Source: Deltaproteobacteria bacterium
GTDB taxonomy: Bacteria; Desulfobacterota; Desulfarculia; Desulfarculales; Desulfarculaceae
Direction: 5' to 3'
DNA length: 64,000 bases
Assembly (NCBI GenBank): GCA_020444165.1
Contig: JAHLLK010000026.1
Location: 3,479-67,478 of the forward strand
The notes below the pieces were generated by a model. The model saw only the letters and a program-made list of their open reading frames with translations. It ran no database searches and was not told the origin of the DNA. A program made the position numbers and the translations under genes. Shown here one piece after another: positions 8,042-15,118 of this stretch; position 1 is the stretch's first letter, and every line of letters begins with the position of its first letter.

Positions 8042-10366
8042 TTACTCCTGGCGGCGCCAGCGCGTGCCGGCCGGGGTGTCGATGAGCTGCACCCCCATCT
8101 GGGTCAGTTCATCCCGCAGGCGGTCGGCCGCGGTCCAGTCCTTCTGCCGCCGGGCCTCTTCGCGCTGGGCGATCAAATCCGCCACCTTCTGGTCCGGGCT
8201 CTGGGGGTTCATGTCGATCACCCCCAGCACCCGGTTCACTCGGGCCATGAAATCCAACACCCGCTCCGCCTGGGATTTGTCCAGCCCGCCGGCCGTGGCC
8301 AGGCGGTTGACCCGCCGGGTGAAGGCGAACAGGTGCCCCAGGGCCATGGGCACGTTCAAATCGGCGTCCATGGCCTCCTGCATCTTGTGGCGGGTGTTGC
8401 CGATCTCCTGGTCCACCTCCGGCGAGGTTTGCCCGGCGGGCATGAACACCAGCCGGGCCACGAATTCGTTGAGGCGGCGGACCGTCTTCTCAGCCAGGTC
8501 CATCTGGGCCGGGCTGAAGCGGAGCACCTTGCGGTAGTGCTGGGACAGGAGCCAGAAACGCACCGCGGCAGGGCTGTAACCAGCCTTAAGCACTTGCTCC
8601 AAGGTGGCGTCATTGCCCGCGTGGCGGCTGATCTTGCGGCCGCAGGCCATCACCACCTCGGAATGCATCCAGATGTTGGCCAGAGGCCGGCCCCTGAGCC
8701 CCTCGGCGATGGCTATCTCATTGTCGCCATGGGGGAAAATAAGATCGCATCCCGCCAGGTGCAGGTCAAAGGGCTGGCCCAGGTGGGACGCGCTCATGAG
8801 CGCGCACTCCACGTGCCAGCCGGGGCGGACGTTGCCCCATGGGGTCTGCCAATAGACGCCGGCCTTGAGCTCGGCCAGGGTGGAGCGCTTCAACAGGACG
8901 AAATCGCTGGGATTCTCTTTTTCGTAGTAGTCGAAGTCCACGGTCTTGCCGCTCTGCACCGAGGACAGATCCATGCCCGAGAGCTTGCCGTAGGTGGGGA
9001 ACTTGCTGATGTTAAAGTAAACACTACGAAGTTTCTCATAGGCCAGGCCCTTGGCCAGCAGCTCCCGGGTCAGGTCCACCATCTCGCCCACGTGCTCGCT
9101 GGAGCGGGGGTAGAGGTGGGCCGGCTTCACCCCCAGGGTGGTCATGGCCTCGAAGAACACCTTTTCCCAGCGGGCGGTGAACTCCTCCAGCTTGGCCCCT
9201 TCTTCCAGGCACTGGTTGATGGTGCGGTCGTCCACGTCGCTGATGTTCACCACCAGCTTGACCTCGAAGCCCCGGAACTCCAAATAGCGCCGGATCAGGT
9301 CGGCCGAGACCATGCGGCGGCACAGGCCCAGGTCCGGCGGGCCGTCCAGGCTGGGGCCGCAGGCGTAGATGCCCACCTGGCCGGGCCGCACCGGGCGGAG
9401 CTGGTCCACCCGGCGGGTCAGGGTGTTGTAGATCTTCAAGGGCTCGGGCAGCTGGTCGGACACGAACAGGCTGGTGGAAAGGTAGCGCTCGCCGCCGTCG
9501 GGCAACAGGGCCACCACCAGGCCCTCTTCCAGGTTGTGGGCCTCGTCCAGGGCCGCCTTCATGGCCGCGCCGGCGCTCATGCCCACGAAGATGCCCTCCT
9601 CGCGGGCCAGGCGGCGGGCGGTCTCGTAGGCCGAGTCGTCGTCCACGTTGACCACCTTCATGGTCTCCCGGGGCTCGTAGATCCCCGGGGCGTAGGACTC
9701 CTTCATGTTCTTGAGGCCCTGGATCTTGTGCCCCTGGAACGGCTCCACGCCCACCACCAGGACCTGGTCGCTGAGTTCCCGGAAGCGGCGGGTGAGCCCC
9801 ATGAGGGTGCCGGAGGTGCCCATGGCCACCACCACCACCCGCACCTTGCCGGCGGTGGCCTCCCAAATCTCGTCGGCCGTGCCGTTTTCCGAGTGGGCCC
9901 GCCAGTTGTTGTCGTTGTTGAACTGGTCCACCAGGAAATACTTGTCCGGCTCCTCGCGGGCCAAGCGGTAGGCCTCCTCGATGGCGCCGTCGGTGGAGAG
10001 ATGGGCGGGGGTCAACAGGATCTCGGCCCCGTAGGCCCTGAGGATCTTCTTGCGCTCCTCGCTGGCCGACTCGCTCATGGTGAAGAGCATGCGGTAGCCC
10101 TTCACCGCGCAGACCATGGCCAAGCCGATGCCGGTGTTGCCGCTGGTGGCCTCCAGGACGATCTTGTCCGGGGTCATCTCGCCGCTCGCTTCGGCGGCCT
10201 CGATCATCCGGAGCGCGGCGCGGTCCTTGACCGAGCCGCCGGGGTTCATGTACTCCAGCTTGGCGTAGACCTCCACTGGACCGGACCGGAAAAGGCGGTT
10301 GATGCGGACGAGCGGGGTGCCGCCCACCAGCTCCAAGACGTTGTTGACCCTAGTGAGTTCCATCAT
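8042..10366 (-). CDS. Cysteine synthase fused to a motif-degenerate cysteinyl-tRNA synthetase
   Basis: The 774-residue protein joins two enzymes. Residues 1-~300 are a PLP-dependent cysteine synthase/cystathionine beta-synthase fold: PLP lysine K47 in NPGGSVKDR, substrate loop TSGNTG, phosphate-binding MGTSGT and LLPDGGERYL. From ~310 the sequence follows class I cysteinyl-tRNA synthetase: IYNTLTRR, zinc ligands C336 (YACGPS), C521 (GWHVEC), H546 and E550 (FPHGDNEIA), and the C-terminal DALR region. The ATP-binding motifs are altered: the HIGH position reads DLGL (345-348) and KMSKS reads KISRH (578-582). The zinc site is intact, so the domain may still bind cysteine while aminoacylation is doubtful. 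Start 10366 is chosen because homology begins there; the ribosome site is weak (GGAA). Confidence 0.85.
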   Translation of the reverse strand: MMELTRVNNVLELVGGTPLVRINRLFRSGPVEVYAKLEYMNPGGSVKDRAALRMIEAAEASGEMTPDKIVLEATSGNTGIGLAMVCAVKGYRMLFTMSESASEERKKILRAYGAEILLTPAHLSTDGAIEEAYRLAREEPDKYFLVDQFNNDNNWRAHSENGTADEIWEATAGKVRVVVVAMGTSGTLMGLTRRFRELSDQVLVVGVEPFQGHKIQGLKNMKESYAPGIYEPRETMKVVNVDDDSAYETARRLAREEGIFVGMSAGAAMKAALDEAHNLEEGLVVALLPDGGERYLSTSLFVSDQLPEPLKIYNTLTRRVDQLRPVRPGQVGIYACGPSLDGPPDLGLCRRMVSADLIRRYLEFRGFEVKLVVNISDVDDRTINQCLEEGAKLEEFTARWEKVFFEAMTTLGVKPAHLYPRSSEHVGEMVDLTRELLAKGLAYEKLRSVYFNISKFPTYGKLSGMDLSSVQSGKTVDFDYYEKENPSDFVLLKRSTLAELKAGVYWQTPWGNVRPGWHVECALMSASHLGQPFDLHLAGCDLIFPHGDNEIAIAEGLRGRPLANIWMHSEVVMACGRKISRHAGNDATLEQVLKAGYSPAAVRFWLLSQHYRKVLRFSPAQMDLAEKTVRRLNEFVARLVFMPAGQTSPEVDQEIGNTRHKMQEAMDADLNVPMALGHLFAFTRRVNRLATAGGLDKSQAERVLDFMARVNRVLGVIDMNPQSPDQKVADLIAQREEARRQKDWTAADRLRDELTQMGVQLIDTPAGTRWRRQE

Positions 10367-10795
10367 GTGTTCCGGGAAGAGTTCCAGGTTGGGGGGGCAT
10401 GGCGCAACCGCGCCGCCCCGCTGGCATTTAATTAGCACCGCTGGCCTGATTTTTCACGGGTTAATGAGTTTTCACCTCGACGGCAAGCACCTTTCCGCCG
10501 GGCGGGACTAAAAGTGGGCGGGATCAAGTGATTGTGGGAACAAGGATGTTTAAACAGTTGGATCTGCCAATATTCGGTATTTTGTGGTGAAAAATCGGCC
10601 GCGTGCCGGAGCAAAACCCAGCCTAATTAAGTTCTGTTTGTGCAAAGAACCGGAGGGCAAGCCAGCCAGATACGATCTTGAAACACTCGTTATTTCCCAG
10701 TGTTGGCAGAGCAGCCTTTTCCCAAGCCCCCAAGATGTCCGGGACAGGACACCGTGTGCCCCCCTCGCAAAAAAAGCATGCGTGAAGCAAATTCA
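10367..10795. other. Gene-free stretch between divergent units
   Basis: About 430 bases between the start of the cysK-cysS fusion (minus) and the riboswitch promoter (plus). It must carry the promoter of the fusion gene. Reading frames here (60-70 codons) have no ribosome site or recognisable sequence, so I do not call them. Confidence 0.4.
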
Positions 10796-10824
10796 TTGAC
10801 ACTAGGCACATGGAAATATATGAT
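10796..10824 (+). promoter_or_regulatory. Sigma-70 type promoter of the cobalamin riboswitch
   Basis: TTGACA (10796-10801) and TATGAT (10819-10824) are separated by 17 bases. This is close to the consensus. The expected transcript start near 10831 is just before the riboswitch. Confidence 0.8.
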
Positions 10825-10837
10825 GAGTTCTTATATA

Positions 10838-11008
10838 AGGTCGGTGCCCAAGAGGGCTTTAAAAGGGAAGCCGGTGGAAAGCCGGCGCGGACCCGCCGCT
10901 GTAACCGGGGACAAAAGCCGCCAAAGTGTTAGCCACTACCCCCTGCACCTCCTGGGGTGGGAAGGCGCGGCTGGAGGTTGATCCGGGAGCCAGAAGACCT
11001 GCCGACCT
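10838..11008 (+). ncRNA. Cobalamin (B12) riboswitch
   Basis: The sequence carries the conserved landmarks of the family in order: GGTGCCC, AGGGAAGCCGGTG, AAAGCCGGCGCGGACCCGCC, the GCTGTAACCGGGGAC segment, the GCCACT box, GGGAAGGCG, and GGGAGCCAGAAGACCTGCC. The closing P1 stem pairs AGGTCGG (10838-10844) with CCGACCT (11002-11008). The aptamer normally switches B12 biosynthesis or uptake genes off when adenosylcobalamin is bound. Here a terminator hairpin follows about 100 bases later and no B12 gene is downstream. Confidence 0.93.
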
Positions 11009-11110
11009 GTTTGCCGCGCATGACCAGCGAGGATATGGTGCCGTGGATTGCCGCCATGCCTGGTTTTGTTCGGTGAACCAGCCGGGCGAGGAAGTAAGAC
11101 GGGTACATTC

Positions 11111-11143
11111 CCCGGCCCAAGCGGGCCGGGTTTTTTATTTTTT
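11111..11143 (+). terminator. Rho-independent terminator downstream of the riboswitch
   Basis: Perfect 8-base stem (11111-11118 with 11123-11130), AAGC loop, then TTTTTTATTTTTT. This is probably the expression-platform terminator. Confidence 0.85.
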
Positions 11144-11249
11144 ACCGGCTGTTCTCAGGCAGCGCCCCAAATTGGCGGCCGTTGCGTTAAAATCGGCACT
11201 CCTTCCCCTTTAGCCACGGAGGTTCGGGCCGTCCTCCGGGGGGAGTCCC

Positions 11250-11290
11250 GCCGGGGGAGCTTCTAACCCAAGCTCCCCCGGCATTTTTTT
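11250..11290 (+). terminator. Second strong terminator, about 120 bases further on
   Basis: A 13-base perfect stem (11250-11262 with 11270-11282) followed by seven Ts at 11284-11290. It would end any transcript that read through the first terminator. Confidence 0.85.
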
Positions 11291-11362
11291 GCCCTTAGTC
11301 AGGGGCGGCCACTGCGAAAGGAGAGCGATGCACGGTGCGTCCTGCACCGCGCATCTTGAAGT

Positions 11363-11388
11363 TTTGGCAAAAGCGTGGTTTTGCCAAA
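11363..11388. repeat. TTGGC-palindrome family, copy 2
   Basis: Perfect 10-base stem TTTGGCAAAA/TTTTGCCAAA around GCGTGG. It is related to copies at 3427-3450 (inverted) and 39440-39463. Confidence 0.65.
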
Positions 11389-11437
11389 GCTCACAAATCA
11401 CTCGCCTTTTAGGATCGTGATTTGGCGGGCCATCCTT

Positions 11438-11537
11438 GGCCCGCTTGAGGCCGATGGGGCACAACTAACCGTCTAAATATGACGTAAGTGGCTGTTTAGT
11501 TGACATTATATTTGTATTGGCCGTGCATCGGCCTCAA
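11438..11537. repeat. 100-base dispersed repeat, copy A
   Basis: Matches 39330-39429 along its length, with long identical blocks including CCGTCTAAATATGAC and GGCCCGCTTG. Both copies are preceded by a GCGGGCCA-TGGCCCGC stem whose 4-base loop is reversed between copies (TCCT here, AGGA at 39 kb). Both are followed by a CCGTGCA inverted repeat. Here the inverted repeat closes directly into a hairpin. Confidence 0.7.
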
Positions 11538-11647
11538 AATGAGACCATTGCACGGCAATTTTTAGCAAACTTCGCTCATAACGGCAGGTTATCTCTGTTT
11601 GTAGTGCTTTTTACGTTGCAATGGTCGCATGCGGGCCCTGGATGGCC

Positions 11648-11678
11648 CGTTGCACAAGGCAGGGAGCCTTGTGCAACG
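11648..11678. repeat. Perfect 13-base stem hairpin
   Basis: CGTTGCACAAGGC pairs with GCCTTGTGCAACG around AGGGA. There is no T-tract, so it is not an ordinary terminator. It is one of several nested palindromes in this stretch. Confidence 0.6.
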
Positions 11679-11927
11679 ATCTCAAAATGGTTCTTGAGTT
11701 AAGCCCCGGGAGGGTGGCTGAAGGCCGCCAGGCGCTCAACGTCCCCTGCATAGGCACGCCTATTTTAGATTGAAAGCCATGGCGCCTGGCAGGTGCTGGA
11801 GATTCTGTTTCCTGCATCCCAAGCGGCGCGTCCGTTGAAACCTGTAGCATCGTTACGCTGGCATAACCCTTGTCGGCAGGACCATGGCCCCTGGGTCCGG
11901 GCCAGATTCTTCCACTCCCGCCCTATT

Positions 11928-11955
11928 GATTTAGTATAATCAACTATACTAAATC
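11928..11955 (+). promoter_or_regulatory. ArsR operator: perfect 11-base inverted repeat
   Basis: GATTTAGTATA and TATACTAAATC are separated by 6 bases and lie 16 bases before the arsR start. Symmetric AT-rich operators of this sort are bound by SmtB/ArsR dimers, so autoregulation is likely. The TATAAT-like sequence inside the repeat may double as the -10 box. Confidence 0.8.
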
Positions 11956-11971
11956 AAAGGAGCGAAAAGAA

Positions 11972-12313
11972 TTGCGGCCCCAAGATATCGCCAAAACATG
12001 CAAATGCCTCTCCGTGGACACCCGCGTCCGCCTGTTGCGCCTTCTGGGGGACCAGTGTCTCTGCGTGGGGGCGCTGGCCAGACGTCTGGGGATTACTCCC
12101 GGCGCTGTCTCCCAGCACTTGCGCGTGTTGCGGGAGGCCGGATTGGTGATTCCCGAAAAGCGGGGCTACTTTGTTCATTACCAGATGGACCGGCAGGCGC
12201 TGGATCGGTGGCTGGCGGCCTTGCGGGAGGCGTTCGGATCCCAAGCTCGATGCGAATTCGGTCCCGCGGTGCTTCCTTTGGCCAGCAAGCGTAAAGGAGG
12301 AGACGATGTGTGA
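11972..12313 (+). CDS. ArsR/SmtB-family transcriptional repressor
   Basis: The 113-residue winged-helix protein has the recognition helix TPGAVSQHLRVLREAGLV and wing EKRGYFVHYQMD. Cysteines at 10, 12, 29 and 31 are notable. The QCLCVGAL segment lies where ArsR/CadC proteins have ELCVCDL, so a thiophilic metal or metalloid, or a redox or persulfide signal, is a plausible inducer. It starts with TTG 9 bases after AAGGAG. The next small gene overlaps its stop. The first 12 codons carry CKC next to the metal-binding region, similar to proteins using an N-terminal Cys pair. Confidence 0.88.
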   Translation: MRPQDIAKTCKCLSVDTRVRLLRLLGDQCLCVGALARRLGITPGAVSQHLRVLREAGLVIPEKRGYFVHYQMDRQALDRWLAALREAFGSQARCEFGPAVLPLASKRKGGDDV

Positions 12314-12434
12314 TCGCCGCCAAAAGGTTTGTCAGCATCTGGAGGAACTGACCGGCATACCCGGGGATTGTTCTCCCGAACAGATACGTAAATGTCAGGG
12401 GGAAGTGAAGGATCACCCCTGCGCGCCGGAATAG
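12306..12434 (+). CDS. 42-residue Cys-rich microprotein coupled to arsR
   Basis: The ORF starts with ATG inside the last codons of arsR, behind a strong AAAGGAGGAGACG ribosome site, and encodes 42 residues with five cysteines (2, 9, 22, 30, 39), plus His11 and His37. The sequence motif GIPGDCSPEQIRKC is compact and not low-complexity. I do not recognise a named family. Position and Cys content suggest a metal or redox ligand working with the repressor. Confidence 0.7.
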   Translation: MCDRRQKVCQHLEELTGIPGDCSPEQIRKCQGEVKDHPCAPE

Positions 12435-12467
12435 CAGGAGAAATAACCGGCCGCCGACTCCCTTACC

Positions 12468-12850
12468 CCGGCGGTATCAGTGGAGTGTTTGGCCAAAAAC
12501 TATGGCGCGGCCTTCGCCTTGTCCGGGATTGGTTCAGGGTGGCCCGAGGCGGAGTCTTCGCCTACCTGGGCCCCAATGGCGCCGGGAAAACCCCCATCAT
12601 CAATACCTTCTGCGGCCTCTCCACCCCGGATGCGAGGCGGATCGAGGGCTGCGGGTGGGATGTGCGACGGGAACCGGCCAAGCTCAAGGGGCACATCGGG
12701 GTGGTGCCTGACGAATCCAATCTCTTCCCCGAGCTTTCTTGCAGGCGCACCAGGACTACCCTGCGAACTTTACGGCCTGCTCCGCCAGGCCAGAGGGAAG
12801 CGCACCGGGGAGTTGCGGGCCAGGTTCGGCCTGTCGGCCGGGTGAGCCTC
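12468..12850 (+). pseudogene. Broken ABC transporter ATPase
   Basis: Fragments of one ABC ATPase appear in different frames: an N-terminal LAKNYGAAFALSGI, then in another frame VFAYLGPNGAGKT (Walker A) to GHIGVVPDESNLFPELS, then back in the first frame LYGLLRQARGKRTGELRARFGL. The signature motif and Walker B are missing. At least two frameshifts and a 3' truncation make it non-functional. The order resembles NatA/CcmA-type ATPases that pair with an ABC-2 permease, so it is probably the remains of a different exporter once controlled by arsR. Confidence 0.75.
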
Positions 12851-13167
12851 CCCCTGGCCAGCCCCCTGGCTTTCGCGGCATACCTCCTGGGGGGATGGTG
12901 GGTTACGAACGGCGTTTTCCGGCGGCGGGCGGCCAGTGAACCGGGCCACTGGCACGCAACAGGAAAAAGGGGTTGCTATGGGCCGCGCATAAAATATCCA
13001 CGGAGCATGCTGCCTGCATAGATTATATGCACAGCGCCTTGCCGATCCTTTCCGGCAACCCATGATAAGCGTAATGAATTAAGGTGACTAGTAGTGGCAG
13101 GCGGCCTTGGCCTCGCTTTTGCTTAATCTCTTGTATTGCATTTCGCACCACGCGGGAGGATCGAGTG
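12851..13167. other. Remnant stretch between the pseudogene and the intact ABC operon
   Basis: About 317 bases with no intact gene. The sequence after the pseudogene may be further decayed transporter DNA. A promoter for the 13168 operon may lie in the AT-richer part (13020-13140), but I cannot name a clear -35/-10 pair. Confidence 0.35.
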
Positions 13168-13875
13168 ATGGCGCTGGTAACACTGGAGAACGTGGGAAAG
13201 ACTTATCGCATGGATGAGGTGGAGGTAGCGGCCCTGGCCGAAGTCAGTTTGAGCATACCCGAGGGAGGCTTCGCCGCCTTGGTGGGGCCGTCTGGCAGCG
13301 GCAAGACCACCGCCCTTAACCTCATCGGCTGCCTGGACAAACCGACCAGCGGCACGGTGATGGTGGCCGGCCAGGACGTGAGCGCCCTGGGGCGCAGGCA
13401 GGGGGCGGCCTTCCGGGGTCGAAAGTTGGGATTCGTGTTCCAGGAGTTCAACCTGCTGCCGGTGCTCACCGTGGCTGAAAACGTGGAGTACCCCCTGCTC
13501 ATGATCCGGGATCTCCCCAAAAGCCAACGGGAGCCGGCGGTGGCCCGGGTGCTTGAGGCCGTGGGCATGAGGGACCAAGCCGCGAAGTACCCAGCCCAGC
13601 TTTCCGGCGGCCAGAAGCAGCGAGTGGCCATCGCCCGGGCCCTGGTGGGCGAGCCGGCCCTGGTCTTGGCTGACGAGCCCACCGCCAACCTGGATGGGGC
13701 CACGGCCCAGCGCGTGATCGAATTGATGAAACGCATGCGTGACGAGTTCGGCACCACCTTTTTATTCTCCACCCACGATCCGCGCATAATGGACCAGGCC
13801 GAGTCGCTGTTCCACCTGGAGGACGGCCGCCTGGTGGACGGCCCCAAGGCCGGCAAGGAGGTGGGCCATGCTTAA
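13168..13875 (+). CDS. ABC transporter ATPase, MacB/LolD type
   Basis: The 235-residue ATPase has Walker A GPSGSGKTT, Q-loop FQEFNLLPVLT, signature LSGGQKQRVAIARAL, Walker B LVLADEPTANLD and H-loop STHDPRIMD. This is the LolD/MacB/FtsE subgroup that powers extraction or mechanotransmission rather than ordinary import. ATG 13168 follows GGGAGGA; a longer upstream frame lacks support. Its last 8 bases overlap the permease gene. It is intact, unlike the ATPase just upstream. Confidence 0.92.
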   Translation: MALVTLENVGKTYRMDEVEVAALAEVSLSIPEGGFAALVGPSGSGKTTALNLIGCLDKPTSGTVMVAGQDVSALGRRQGAAFRGRKLGFVFQEFNLLPVLTVAENVEYPLLMIRDLPKSQREPAVARVLEAVGMRDQAAKYPAQLSGGQKQRVAIARALVGEPALVLADEPTANLDGATAQRVIELMKRMRDEFGTTFLFSTHDPRIMDQAESLFHLEDGRLVDGPKAGKEVGHA

Positions 13876-15118
13876 GGTCACCCGGCTGGCGCTGAAGAAC
13901 CTCCTGCGCTACAAGCGCCGCAGCCTGCTTACCGGCCTTTTGATAGCCTTCGGCGTGGTGGCGGTCATCGTCTTCGTGGGGCTGAGCGATTCCTTCAAAC
14001 GGGCGGTGGTGGGCCAGATCACCGACTCGGCGCTGAGTCACTTGCAGGTGCACCGCAAGGGCTACATGAGCAGCATCGACAACCTTCCCCTGGACCGCAT
14101 GCTGCCCCCCCAGGCCTACCAAAAGCTCACCGCCCTACTATCCCAGGAGTCAGGTGTCGCCGCCTATTCCCCCCGCATCAAGTTCGGGGCCATGCTGAGC
14201 AATTACGCCCAAACCACCAACGTGCGCCTGAACGGCATCGACCCGGCCAGGGAGCAGCAAGCGGCGCCCCTGCTCCAGTCCCGCGTCAAGAACGCGGCGC
14301 ATGCGGATGCCCTGTTGAAACCCGGGGAGGTGCTGCTGCCCGAGACGCTGGCCAACGGCATGGGGCTGAAGACCGGTGACACCGTGGTGCTGGTGGCCAA
14401 CAACAAGGATGGCTCGGTGAACGGCATGACCTTCAAGGTCGCCGGGGTGGTGGAGAGCCTCATGGGTCCTGGCGGCCGCGACGGTTACCTCCACATCCAG
14501 GACGCGGCCAACCTCCTTCGCATGCCGCAGCCAGAGATCAGCGAGGTGGCTGTGCGAGTGAAGGACTTTGGCCGCCTGGATGAGGTTGCTACCGGGCTAC
14601 TCGCCGCCCTCGCTCCCCTGACCAACCAGAAGGGCAAGCCCATGTTCGAACTGCACACCTGGGTCCAGCTAACCCCTTTCCACAACGTGGTGCGCATGCT
14701 CGACGTCATGAACCTGGGCATCAAGGTGATCCTTATCGCGGTAGTGCTGATCAGTGTGCTCAACGTCATGCTCATGAGCGTCTACGAGCGGGTGCGGGAG
14801 ATCGGGGCTCTGGCGGCGATGGGCACCTCCCCTGGCCGCATCAGGGGTTTGTTCGTGGCCGAGGGCTTCTGCCTGGGCTTGGTGAGCGCCCTGGGGGGGG
14901 CGGCCATCGGTTTAGGGACGCTGGCAGTGATGAACCTAACCGGCGTGGAGGTGGCCTTTGGCCGGGATAACCAAGTCTTTGCCTTGGCCCCTTCCATCGC
15001 TCCGGTGGAGGTGGTCTCTGCTGGCTTGATCGTGCTGGCTGTGTCGGTTCTGGCCAGCCTGCAACCCGCAGCCAAGGCGGCCCGCCTGGAGCCGGTGGAG
15101 GCGTTGCGCCATGTTTAG
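13868..15118 (+). CDS. FtsX-like ABC permease (MacB/LolC/E type)
   Basis: The 416-residue inner-membrane protein has one helix near residues 20-40, a large periplasmic domain (~45-280), then three helices near the C-terminus (around MNLGIKVILIAVVLISVLN, FVAEGFCLGLVSALGGAAIG and VEVVSAGLIVLAVSVLASL). It ends in the typical LQPAAKAARLEPVEALR. This is the FtsX/MacB permease layout and it pairs with the preceding ATPase. The next gene encodes a LolA-like protein, suggesting lipid or lipoprotein handling. Confidence 0.9.
   Translation: MLKVTRLALKNLLRYKRRSLLTGLLIAFGVVAVIVFVGLSDSFKRAVVGQITDSALSHLQVHRKGYMSSIDNLPLDRMLPPQAYQKLTALLSQESGVAAYSPRIKFGAMLSNYAQTTNVRLNGIDPAREQQAAPLLQSRVKNAAHADALLKPGEVLLPETLANGMGLKTGDTVVLVANNKDGSVNGMTFKVAGVVESLMGPGGRDGYLHIQDAANLLRMPQPEISEVAVRVKDFGRLDEVATGLLAALAPLTNQKGKPMFELHTWVQLTPFHNVVRMLDVMNLGIKVILIAVVLISVLNVMLMSVYERVREIGALAAMGTSPGRIRGLFVAEGFCLGLVSALGGAAIGLGTLAVMNLTGVEVAFGRDNQVFALAPSIAPVEVVSAGLIVLAVSVLASLQPAAKAARLEPVEALRHV

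Larger units (their letters stand above)
11291..11927. other. Palindrome-rich gene-free stretch at the left edge of the arsR island
   Basis: About 640 bases without a credible gene. It holds a GATGCACGGTGC/GCACCGCGCATC stem (around 11328-11356), the TTGGC palindrome (11363-11388), a 100-base repeat shared with 39330-39429, a CCGTGCA hairpin (11521-11555) and a perfect 13-base stem (11648-11660 with 11666-11678). The AT-rich composition and stacked inverted repeats suggest recombination debris or a site for mobile DNA. Confidence 0.5.

Noticed and set aside
10584..10811. Short ORFs of 60-71 codons on both strands before the riboswitch
   Set aside because: No ribosome site, no recognisable domain, and they overlap the riboswitch promoter.
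11291..11700. Integron attC site or CRISPR-like array
   Set aside because: The nested palindromes differ in sequence and spacing, there are no regular spacers, and I could not pair an RYYYAAC with a GTTRRRY core flanking the stem.
12392..13021. A 209-codon intact gene over the ABC remnant
   Set aside because: Only its middle third matches an ABC ATPase; the ends are out-of-frame sequence, so a pseudogene is the better reading.
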